From Luteolibacter rhizosphaerae (GTDB taxonomy: Bacteria; Verrucomicrobiota; Verrucomicrobiia; Verrucomicrobiales; Akkermansiaceae): a stretch of 64,000 bases of DNA. Position numbers and translations under genes: made by a program. Of the stretch, positions 1-6,499 are shown one piece after another. The stretch is taken from positions 186,001 to 250,000 of the forward strand of contig NZ_JAPDDR010000010.1 of NCBI RefSeq assembly GCF_025950095.1, given 5' to 3'. Numbering within the stretch: the stretch's first letter is position 1; the number at the start of each line of letters is the position of its first letter. Below the pieces are notes generated by a model that made no database searches, was not told the origin of the DNA, and was given only the letters and a program-made list of their open reading frames with translations.

Positions 1-2790
1 CGCAGGAGGATCCGGGTTCAGCGAATGGCTGAAGCTGAAACTCGTGCCGCCACCCGTCAGACCGCCGAGACCGGGGTTGAAGACACCGGGGTTGCTACCG
101 AGCCATGCCTCGACTCCATTGGCCAGACCGTCGCCATCCGGATCATCCTGAAAGCCATGCTCGGAGGGATCGATACCGAAGGCGGGATTCGCGATCCACT
201 GGCTGAAGCCCTGCTCGTTCAAGCCGAGCGCTTCGATGCCGTTGAACCAAGTGGCCGCCATCTTGTCGTAGCCATCGTTGTCCGGGTGGTTGATGCCGTT
301 CGAAAACAGCGATTGATCGATCGAGGCAAGGTTCGCGGGATTGGTCAGGAAGTTCGCATACTGGTCCACGCGGGTCACCTTCTTGCCCTGCGCCTGGAAG
401 CCGGGCACCAGGGTGTTCCGGATCCATGCATTGTAGTCCACGATGCCCTGCTCGTAGTTGTACTTCGGCATGATCTCCGCGACGATGAGGTGGAGGTCCG
501 GCTTCGTGCTGGTGATGGTTTGGACCAGCGTTTCGAGGCCGTTGCGATCCTGCGAGTTCGTGCCGATCTTGAGCAAGATCACGTCCGGATCGCTCGTGGC
601 GAGCCAGCTCAGGATGTTCGCATTCAGGAAGCTGGCGGTCTGGCCGCCGTAGCCATTGTGCGCGTTCTGGCCGAGTGCCGCGAGATCCGCCGGAGGGGTG
701 CCCGCGGTGTGGTTGAGCAGCTCGCCGGATTGACCGACGAAGAGGAAGTCGTAGCCCGCGGCATTCAGGCGATTGTACAAACCACTACGGTAGCCGTACC
801 AGTACGGCTCGTTCCACACCGGGTTATCGGTGTAGCCCGCGGTGATCGAGTCACCCATCGCCATGATGCGGAGCCGCTTGGCCCCGGTGGTGAAGTTCCA
901 GGTGCTGTCATCCGCGATCCCGGCGAAGGCGTTCAGGAAGTGATCCTGCACGGCCCCGGCATCGATGCGGACCGCATAGCGTGTGCTCGGGGAGAGCTTC
1001 GGGGAGGGCGTGATCCGCAGTTGATTCCCCACCACCGCGATCTGCGAATCGCTCACGGAGATCACCGTTTCCGCCGAGGTATCCAGATTGCGCAGTCGGA
1101 TCCCGCCGAAGCCGGGAGTAATGGTCTCATCGAAGCTCGCCACCAGCGAGGCATCGGGAGATACCGCCGTGGCATTGTCCAGCGGGCTGAGCGTGGTGAG
1201 GGAGGGCGGCGTGCCATTGTCCACCGGAGCTGCGGAGGGTTCGCCGAAGACGTCGAGCTCCCGCCAGACGAAGGCGCCGGCATTCGCGCCGTTGTTCACC
1301 TGGTTCGCCGTGAAGCGGATCGCTTCGATCCCGGTGGCCAGCAGCGGCCCGGGACCGGCGAGCACCACCTTGGTCGCGCCGTTCGCACCCGCGCTGATCG
1401 GCTGGTAGTTCACCGTGGCCAGGGTCGTGTAGTTCCCCCCGATCGGCTTCACCTCCACGGTCCAGGCTTGATTGCCGAAGGCGGCATTCACCCAGGACGC
1501 GAGCGACTGGATCGAGAAGATGTCGAAGCCTGTGCCATTCACCCCCGCTCCGAGCTGATACTCCGCGGTGGCACCCACGGTCGTCCATGCACCGTCCACG
1601 TTATTGCCTGCGGCGGCGAAGTCCCGGCCATAGACGCCGTCCGAAAGCTCTGCCGGGCTCGCGCCGTTGCCCGTGTTCCAACCGGTGGTGAGAGGCGTGA
1701 TCTCATGCAGCAGATCGGTAGCGCTGGCCTCTGCGGCGTAGTTCAGATCGAGCGGCGAGACCTCCTTCGAGTCCGGGGGCGCGGTCGAGAAGTTCCATGT
1801 CGTATCATCGGCGATGCCCGCGAAAGGATTGCCGCTGGCGTCCAGCACCACCCCGGCATCCAAGCGCAGGGCATACTGCGCGGAATGCGTGAGCAGCACT
1901 CCCGCACGGATCGCGAGCGTGCGGCCCGAGACACTCACCCGCGGGTCCGGGAGCGTGATCACCGTCTGCGAGCTGGCGCTAAGATCCTTCAGCGTGATGC
2001 TGCCGGTGCCGAGCGTGATGGCTTCATGGAAGCTTGCCCGCAGGTCGATACCCGCGGGCACCAGCGTGGCATTGTCCTCCGGTGCCAGCGCGGCCACCTG
2101 CGGGGCCACGGTATCCGTGCTGCCAGGCGTGGCCGTGCCGAAGACATCGAGCTCGCGGAAGACCGTGCCGCCCGCCGCATTGCCCACCGTATCCAGCACA
2201 TCGAGACGGATGGCATCCACACCGGATGCGAGGATGCCGTTGCTATCGGTGATGCGCACGCGCGTGGAGCCGCCCTCATTCAGCGTGGCCGAGAAGGGCT
2301 GGTAATTCACCGTGGCCAGCGGAGCGGTCTGGAAGGCGGAGTCCCCGAGGAAACGCACCCGGATCTCGTAGCGCTGGTTCGCGAAGCCAGCACCCTGCCA
2401 TGCCGCGATCGATTGGATGCCGCTGAGATCATAGCCGTGACCGCCCGGCCCGGCACCGAGCACGAACTCGCGGAAGGACACGTTGCTCCCATCGCGCGAC
2501 CATGCCGCGCCCGCGAGCGCGCCCACCCCACTCGCATCGGCATCGCCGCCGGGATTGCCGTCGTTCAGTCCGTCCGGGCTGGAGCCATTGGCATTCCAGA
2601 CACCGCCGGTGCCGGTGATGCCGTGCAGCAGATCGGACGTGCTGACATCCGCGGCGAAGGCGAGTTCGTCGCTGATGGTGGACGGAGTATTCGGGCCGCT
2701 GGCTTTCGTCGCGATGACAGGCGCGGCCAGCAGACAGGAGCTGCCGCCCAGCCACACGGCGAGGGCGGACTTCAGGACAAATCGGTTCAT
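1..2790 (-). CDS. Exported SGNH/GDSL hydrolase with Ig-like and shared repeat domains (3' end outside window)
   Basis: This gene reads leftward from an ATG at 2790 and is still open at position 1, giving 930 visible residues. Residues 1-23 form a signal peptide. Two copies of a domain also found in the next gene and in the FecR-type protein lie at about 45-219 and 350-516. Each is followed by a Big_5-like Ig segment (about 226-336 and 527-636) ending in a D(D)(T/S)TWNF(S/T)T motif. An SGNH hydrolase domain follows, with the nucleophile block MAMGDSITAGY (Ser648) and KIGTNSQDR as block III. The block V region is NGINHPDNDGYDKM with His at about 835, where the usual Asp three residues before His is Gly. 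It probably acts outside the cell or on the surface on esterified glycans; the substrate is not shown. The last visible residues resemble the start of a C-terminal sorting or thrombospondin-like region. Confidence 0.85.
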   Translation of the reverse strand, partial: MNRFVLKSALAVWLGGSSCLLAAPVIATKASGPNTPSTISDELAFAADVSTSDLLHGITGTGGVWNANGSSPDGLNDGNPGGDADASGVGALAGAAWSRDGSNVSFREFVLGAGPGGHGYDLSGIQSIAAWQGAGFANQRYEIRVRFLGDSAFQTAPLATVNYQPFSATLNEGGSTRVRITDSNGILASGVDAIRLDVLDTVGNAAGGTVFRELDVFGTATPGSTDTVAPQVAALAPEDNATLVPAGIDLRASFHEAITLGTGSITLKDLSASSQTVITLPDPRVSVSGRTLAIRAGVLLTHSAQYALRLDAGVVLDASGNPFAGIADDTTWNFSTAPPDSKEVSPLDLNYAAEASATDLLHEITPLTTGWNTGNGASPAELSDGVYGRDFAAAGNNVDGAWTTVGATAEYQLGAGVNGTGFDIFSIQSLASWVNAAFGNQAWTVEVKPIGGNYTTLATVNYQPISAGANGATKVVLAGPGPLLATGIEAIRFTANQVNNGANAGAFVWRELDVFGEPSAAPVDNGTPPSLTTLSPLDNATAVSPDASLVASFDETITPGFGGIRLRNLDTSAETVISVSDSQIAVVGNQLRITPSPKLSPSTRYAVRIDAGAVQDHFLNAFAGIADDSTWNFTTGAKRLRIMAMGDSITAGYTDNPVWNEPYWYGYRSGLYNRLNAAGYDFLFVGQSGELLNHTAGTPPADLAALGQNAHNGYGGQTASFLNANILSWLATSDPDVILLKIGTNSQDRNGLETLVQTITSTKPDLHLIVAEIMPKYNYEQGIVDYNAWIRNTLVPGFQAQGKKVTRVDQYANFLTNPANLASIDQSLFSNGINHPDNDGYDKMAATWFNGIEALGLNEQGFSQWIANPAFGIDPSEHGFQDDPDGDGLANGVEAWLGSNPGVFNPGLGGLTGGGTSFSFSHSLNPDPPA

Positions 2791-2816
2791 GGATGGGTTT
2801 CTAACAAGACCTGAGA

Positions 2817-3542
2817 TCAACCCGCGATGGCGGCGCGGCGGCGGCGCAGGAGCATCACCGCGCCCAGCGCACCCAGCAGCGTGGCGGCGGGCTCCGGCAC
2901 GGTGGAGGTGCCGGTCACATCGATCTCCCGGCCCACGAAGGCCCCGACATTATCGCCACCGTTCACCGAGTTCGCGGTGAAGCGGATGGCATCGATGCCG
3001 GTGACATTCAGGCTGCTCAGGTTCACCTGGGTCGCGCCACCGCCGCTTCCCAGCGGCTGGTAGTCGATCGTGGCCAGATCGGTGAAGCTACCGCCCAGCG
3101 TGCGCACGGCGATGGTCCATGCCTGGTTGCCGAAGCCGACATTGATCCACGCGGCGATCGTTTGGATCGAGCTGATGTCATAGCCCAGCCCGTTCGCCCC
3201 GCTGCCCAGCGTGTAGGTGGCGGTGGCACCCACGGTGGTCCAGCCGCCATCCACGGTATTGCCCACCGCGGCGAAGGTCTGGCCATGGATGCCATCGGTC
3301 AGTTCATTCGGGTGCGCACCGTTGGTCGTGTTCCAGCCGCTGATGGCCGGGGTCATGCCATTGATCAGATCGGTGCTGCTCACATTACCGGTGTAGGCCA
3401 GCTCGGTGGTGCTGTTGATCTCGGAGACGCTACCGCTGTAACCGTTGAAGAAGGTCACGGCGGCGGAGGCCGGGGCGGCGCCGAGGAGCAGTGATGAGAG
3501 CGCGATGAGGGCGCGGTTCGTGGGAGTGTTGCTGGGTTTCAT
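2817..3542 (-). CDS. PEP-CTERM sorting-domain exported protein carrying the shared domain
   Basis: A secreted protein of about 241 residues. The chosen start gives MKPSNTPTNRALIALSS and a clear signal peptide ending ASA; an ATG ten codons upstream (3572) is possible but only adds a polar stretch. The C-terminus has VPEP, a hydrophobic helix (LLGALGAVMLL) and RRRR, the classic PEP-CTERM arrangement recognised by exosortase/EpsH-type systems. Between them is essentially one copy of the domain found twice in the neighbouring SGNH protein and once in the FecR-type protein, including ELTDGIHG, GFGNQAWT and GREIDVTGT. It is co-directional with the SGNH gene 27 bp downstream, so the two may be one transcript. 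The domain looks like a beta-rich binding module; its ligand is unknown. Confidence 0.85.
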   Translation of the reverse strand: MKPSNTPTNRALIALSSLLLGAAPASAAVTFFNGYSGSVSEINSTTELAYTGNVSSTDLINGMTPAISGWNTTNGAHPNELTDGIHGQTFAAVGNTVDGGWTTVGATATYTLGSGANGLGYDISSIQTIAAWINVGFGNQAWTIAVRTLGGSFTDLATIDYQPLGSGGGATQVNLSSLNVTGIDAIRFTANSVNGGDNVGAFVGREIDVTGTSTVPEPAATLLGALGAVMLLRRRRAAIAG

Positions 3543-3701
3543 GGGAGAGGCCGGGGTGTGAATCCCGAACATGTGAGGATTCCCGGCCCTGCTGCGGCGT
3601 TAGCAGGTTTTTCGCAGCAATTTCCGGCGCATGAAAAATTCCCGCAAAATCTTGTTAACGTCCTCCCGCTGCGGGAAATCCTGAAATAGCTTAGAATCGC
3701 G

Positions 3702-4238
3702 ATGCCCCCCGAGGATACCTTGCAAGCCGAGTTCGTCTGCCTGATCGCCCGCTATCAGGCGAGCCTGCACGCGTTCATCATCTCGCTGATGCCGGGGCTG
3801 GATGGGGTGGACGACGTGCTGCAGGAGACGAACATGGTACTGTGGCAGAAGCGGGAGACTTACCAGCACGGCACCGACTTCCGCGCATGGGCCTGCACCA
3901 TCGCCCGCTTCAAGGCGATGGCCCACCGGCGGAAGGTCGCGCGACTGGGCATGCGCTCCTTCGAGGACGACCTGCTCGAAATGCTGGCCAGCGAGTGCGA
4001 GGCGGCACCGGAGGAGCTGGATGAAAAGCTGCGCGCGCTGGAGAAATGCATGGGCCGCCTGAACGAGCCGGAACGCGGGCTGATCGAGCACCGCTACGCC
4101 ACCGGTGCAGGCCTCGATGAATTCGCGGAACAGTCCGGACGCCCGGTGGAATCCCTGCGCGTGAGCCTCTTCCGCATCCGCGCCGCGCTGCGCAAGTGCA
4201 TCTCCTCGGAGCTCGCCCTCGCCAATCTGCACCTATGA
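3702..4238 (+). CDS. ECF-type RNA polymerase sigma factor (Rhodopirellula/Verrucomicrobium-like subfamily)
   Basis: A 178-residue sigma-70 family protein. Region 2 lies at about 8-75 and includes DVLQETNMVLW and the aromatic-rich FRAWACTIARFKA segment. Region 4 lies at about 110-170 with a helix-turn-helix around LDEFAEQSGRPVESLRVSLFR, followed by IRAALRKCI. Its size and pattern fit the short planctomycete/verrucomicrobial ECF group. The stop overlaps the start of the FecR-type gene (ATGA), indicating co-translation and a sigma/regulator pair. A TAGCTT box at 3687-3692 sits 9 bases before the ATG. Targets are not known; the divergent PEP-CTERM and SGNH genes are attractive candidates because they share a domain with the partner regulator. 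Confidence 0.9.
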   Translation: MPPEDTLQAEFVCLIARYQASLHAFIISLMPGLDGVDDVLQETNMVLWQKRETYQHGTDFRAWACTIARFKAMAHRRKVARLGMRSFEDDLLEMLASECEAAPEELDEKLRALEKCMGRLNEPERGLIEHRYATGAGLDEFAEQSGRPVESLRVSLFRIRAALRKCISSELALANLHL

Positions 4239-5662
4239 ACCGCAAGGAACTGGAAACAGAGCTCCAGGCATTCTTCGACGGGACGCTGGAGGAGCAGAAG
4301 CTGGATGCGCTGCAGGAAGTGCTGCGCCGCGATGCGGACGCCCGCGCCTGCTACCGCGAGTATCTGCTGCTGCACCATGCCCTGAGCTTCCGCGCCAAGG
4401 GCGAGGAGTTGATGCCCCTGCCCGCTCGCACCGAACAGCCCGCGCCGCCTCCCGCAGTCGCCCGCTTTCCGCGCAGGCAGCTCCTCGCCACGGCGGCGGT
4501 GCTCATGCTGGCCGCCATCGCGGGGGCCGTGGCATGGAGTCACGCGAAGCGCCCGCCGCTACGCTACGTGGCGAGCCCCGGCACGGACATCAGCGTGAGC
4601 CATGAGTTCGAGACCGCGCAAGCGAACCCGAAGAGCCCCTACCTGGAGCCCGGCTCGCGCTTGGAGATCGGGGACGGCACCATGGAGCTGCAATTCGCCT
4701 CCGGCGTGCGCGGCATCGTGCGTGGCCCGGCCAGTTTCACTCTGGCACGCAAGGACCTGCTGCAGATCGAGAAGGGCACCGCATGGTTCCAAGTGCCGGA
4801 GAAGGCCGCGGGCTTCAAGGTCAGCACGCCGGACCTGATCCTGGACGAGGGTGCGGCGGAGTTCGGCGTGATCTCGGATCCCTCCTTCCTCTCGGAGGTG
4901 CACGTCTTCGGCGGCAGCATCGAGGTGACGAACCGCCACGGGCACAAGTATCGCACCCGCGTGCCGGCGGGCCGGGCACAGGCCGCGGCGGATAGCGGCG
5001 AGTGGCGCGACATCCCGGTGCGGCGCGCGCGCTTCCTGACCAGCCTGCCCGGCGTAGAGCCGGAATCGAACCTGATCGTGGGCAAGGAATACAGCACCAC
5101 GCAGTATGCCTATGCCAACGAGGTGAGCGACGACGACCTGCTGTTAGGCATCGCACCGGTCACCAGCGGCTGGCGCTTGCAGAACGATGCCGATCCGATC
5201 GAGCTCACCGATGGCATCCACGGCGGCGGCTTCGAGAAGAACCCCGGCGACAAGGTGCAGGGCACATGGACCGCGGTGGGAGCCACCGCCGAGTATCAAC
5301 TGGGCGCGGGCCCGCAGGGTGGCGGCTTCGATCTCACCATGGTGCGCTCGATCGCGGATTGGGAGAATGTCGGCTTCGGCAACCAGGCATGGACCATGGA
5401 GGTGAAGCCGGTGGGCGGCGATTGGATGCCGCTCACCACCGTAAGCTACGAGCCGCTGAATGCCCAGCCCCTGAGCGGCGGCGGTGCCACCAAGGTCACG
5501 GTCACCGGCAAGGACGGGCGGCTCGCCCGCGGGATCGAGGCGATCAAGGTCACGGCTGGCCGCGTACCCGGTTCGGTGGGCCACGGCTTCGTTTGGCGGG
5601 AGCTGGATGTCTTCGGCACGCCCGCCGCTCCGAGCGGGGCAGGACACACGCCACCGCCGTGA
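4235..5662 (+). CDS. FecR-type membrane regulator (putative anti-sigma) fused to the shared domain
   Basis: A 475-residue protein. The ATG at 4235 overlaps the sigma-factor stop; a GTG/ATG-type start further upstream would lie inside the sigma gene. The N-terminal cytoplasmic part (MNRKELETELQAFFDGTLEE, about 1-75) is the expected sigma-binding region. One membrane helix follows at about 79-102 (LLATAAVLMLAAIAGAVAW). A FecR-like periplasmic domain lies at about 125-265, with LEPGSRLEIGDGTMEL, GPASFTL, GTAWFQVP and VPAGRAQA. Residues from about 283 to 463 form the same domain as in the SGNH and PEP-CTERM neighbours (ELTDGIHG, VGATAEYQLGAG, GFGNQAWTMEV, FVWRELDVFGT). In known FecR systems this type of protein passes a periplasmic signal to its sigma factor. 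The extra domain would then be the sensor; that is inference. Confidence 0.85.
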   Translation: MNRKELETELQAFFDGTLEEQKLDALQEVLRRDADARACYREYLLLHHALSFRAKGEELMPLPARTEQPAPPPAVARFPRRQLLATAAVLMLAAIAGAVAWSHAKRPPLRYVASPGTDISVSHEFETAQANPKSPYLEPGSRLEIGDGTMELQFASGVRGIVRGPASFTLARKDLLQIEKGTAWFQVPEKAAGFKVSTPDLILDEGAAEFGVISDPSFLSEVHVFGGSIEVTNRHGHKYRTRVPAGRAQAAADSGEWRDIPVRRARFLTSLPGVEPESNLIVGKEYSTTQYAYANEVSDDDLLLGIAPVTSGWRLQNDADPIELTDGIHGGGFEKNPGDKVQGTWTAVGATAEYQLGAGPQGGGFDLTMVRSIADWENVGFGNQAWTMEVKPVGGDWMPLTTVSYEPLNAQPLSGGGATKVTVTGKDGRLARGIEAIKVTAGRVPGSVGHGFVWRELDVFGTPAAPSGAGHTPPP

Positions 5663-5699
5663 GGGTCGGGTCTCGCCTGCTCGACATGCCATTTGCGCC

Positions 5700-5741
5700 G
5701 TCCGTCCGTCCGTTTCCCCTAGGCTGCGCGGACGGACGGAC
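5700..5741. repeat. CCTAGG-core hairpin, copy 1
   Basis: Arms GTCCGTCCGTCCG (5700-5712) and CGGACGGACGGAC (5729-5741) are perfectly complementary over 13 bp around a 16-nt loop containing CCCCTAGG. The arms use GTCC units only, unlike copies 2 and 6 which use CATC units. Confidence 0.85.
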
Positions 5742-5775
5742 AGATGTCTCCCATCATTCCGGCACGCCATCGTTT

Positions 5776-5821
5776 CCGTCCATCCATCCATTTTCCTTAG
5801 GGGAAATGGATGGATGGACGG
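5776..5821. repeat. CCTAGG-type hairpin, copy 2 (longest stem)
   Basis: Arms CCGTCCATCCATCCATTT (5776-5793) and its exact complement (5804-5821) give an 18-bp stem that extends almost through the centre (TTCCTTAGGGGAA). The core is CTTAGG instead of CCTAGG. Confidence 0.9.
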
Positions 5822-5889
5822 ACGGCACGATGCAGGATGGGGAATGTCGCGCGGCATGAGGAGGGGTCGCGTGAAGGAATGAGGATACA

Positions 5890-5917
5890 ATAGTATATAA
5901 TAAATATTATATACTAT
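5890..5917. repeat. AT-rich palindrome A
   Basis: ATAGTATATAAT (5890-5901) and ATTATATACTAT (5906-5917) form a perfect 12-bp stem with loop AAAT. It stands out sharply from the GC-rich surroundings. It lies downstream of a segment reading TGTCGCGCGG.ATG with G/A-rich sequence that recurs before palindrome B. Confidence 0.8.
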
Positions 5918-5990
5918 CCTCTTCCCACCCTACCCACTACGACGCGACTCCTCTCGGTTGCCTCCTTCTGCGGTCAACGGTCGTGACTGC

Positions 5991-6034
5991 CGTCCATCCG
6001 TCCACAAGCCCTAGGGGAAATGGACGGATGGACG
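5991..6034. repeat. CCTAGG-core hairpin, copy 3
   Basis: Arms CGTCCATCCGTCCA (5991-6004) and TGGACGGATGGACG (6021-6034) pair over 14 bp around a 16-nt loop containing CCCTAGGGG. The arm order mixes CATCC and CGTCC units, with matching changes on both sides. Confidence 0.85.
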
Positions 6035-6100
6035 AGATCGGGCGGGCGAGGCGGCCCGAGGTAGGGTAAGATGTCGCGCGGAATGGAGGAGAGGTGAATA

Positions 6101-6122
6101 AAATACTATTAATATAGTATTT
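6101..6122. repeat. AT-rich palindrome B
   Basis: AAATACTAT (6101-6109) and ATAGTATTT (6114-6122) form a 9-bp perfect stem with loop TAAT. It is preceded by GATGTCGCGCGGAATGGAGG, closely matching the sequence upstream of palindrome A, so the two look like diverged copies of one larger unit. Confidence 0.7.
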
Positions 6123-6190
6123 ATAGTAACGACATTCCTGTCACGTGAAACTGCCTTGTCTCGCCGTCATCCTTGGCCGCGACCCTCCTT

Positions 6191-6236
6191 GTCCGTCCAT
6201 CCACTTTTGCCCGGGGTTCCGTGTCCACGCGGACGG
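6191..6236. repeat. Decayed copy of the hairpin family
   Basis: GTCCGTCCATCCAC at 6191-6204 matches a left arm. The centre (GCCCGGGG) and right side (GTCCACGCGGACGG) are only partly complementary. It looks like a degenerate copy directly before copy 5. Confidence 0.5.
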
Positions 6237-6240
6237 GATC

Positions 6241-6286
6241 TGTCCATCCATCCGATTACCCCTAGGGGGAGATGAACGGATGGACA
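6241..6286. repeat. CCTAGG-core hairpin, copy 5 (imperfect)
   Basis: The left arm TGTCCATCCATCCG (6241-6254) faces CGGATGGACA (6277-6286), with one CATC unit unpaired. The centre is ACCCCTAGGGGGA, the same core as copies 1, 3 and 6. Confidence 0.7.
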
Positions 6287-6344
6287 GCAACCGAGGAGAT
6301 GCCGCGCGACCTTCCGGTGACCCCATTCGCGGCGCAGCCGCTGT

Positions 6345-6371
6345 GGAGTGCGGCGAGCATCGCCGCACTCC
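6345..6371. repeat. GC-rich hairpin of a different type
   Basis: GGAGTGCGGCGA and TCGCCGCACTCC form a perfect 12-bp stem with loop GCA. A small GAGCC/GGCTC hairpin follows at 6376-6388. It has no CCTAGG core and no T-run, so it is neither the main repeat family nor a typical terminator. Confidence 0.75.
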
Positions 6372-6440
6372 CAAAGAGCCTGCGGCTCCAAAGGGTGCAT
6401 TACTGAGCAAGGCAGACAGCGCGATTGACGCTGATGTTTC

Positions 6441-6484
6441 CGTCCATCCATCCATTTCCCCTAGGGCTCGTGGATGGATGGACG
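6441..6484. repeat. CCTAGG-core hairpin, copy 6
   Basis: Arms CGTCCATCCATCCA (6441-6454) and TGGATGGATGGACG (6471-6484) pair over 14 bp around a loop with CCCCTAGGG. It ends 15 bases from the 3' end of the giant cytochrome gene, so it could sit in that gene's mRNA tail. Confidence 0.85.
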
Positions 6485-6499
6485 CAGAATCAATGCTTC

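Larger units (their letters stand above)
5663..6499. other. Long non-coding region filled with hairpin repeats
   Basis: This 837-base gap separates the FecR-type gene from the convergent giant cytochrome gene. Open frames exist here, but their translations are runs of His-Pro-Ser and Asp-Gly-Trp that simply reflect the GTCCATCC/GGATGGAC arms, so I do not call them genes. It holds five clear CCTAGG-type hairpins, one decayed copy, two AT-rich palindromes and one separate GC-rich hairpin, listed individually. Confidence 0.8.

Noticed and set aside
25..2814. A plus-strand open frame of 929 codons
   Set aside because: It is the antisense shadow of the SGNH/Ig-like gene; the translation is rich in His, Arg and Val with no family motif.
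5700..6484. A CRISPR array
   Set aside because: Repeats are palindromic with differing arms and irregular spacing; there are no uniform direct repeats with unique spacers and no cas genes.
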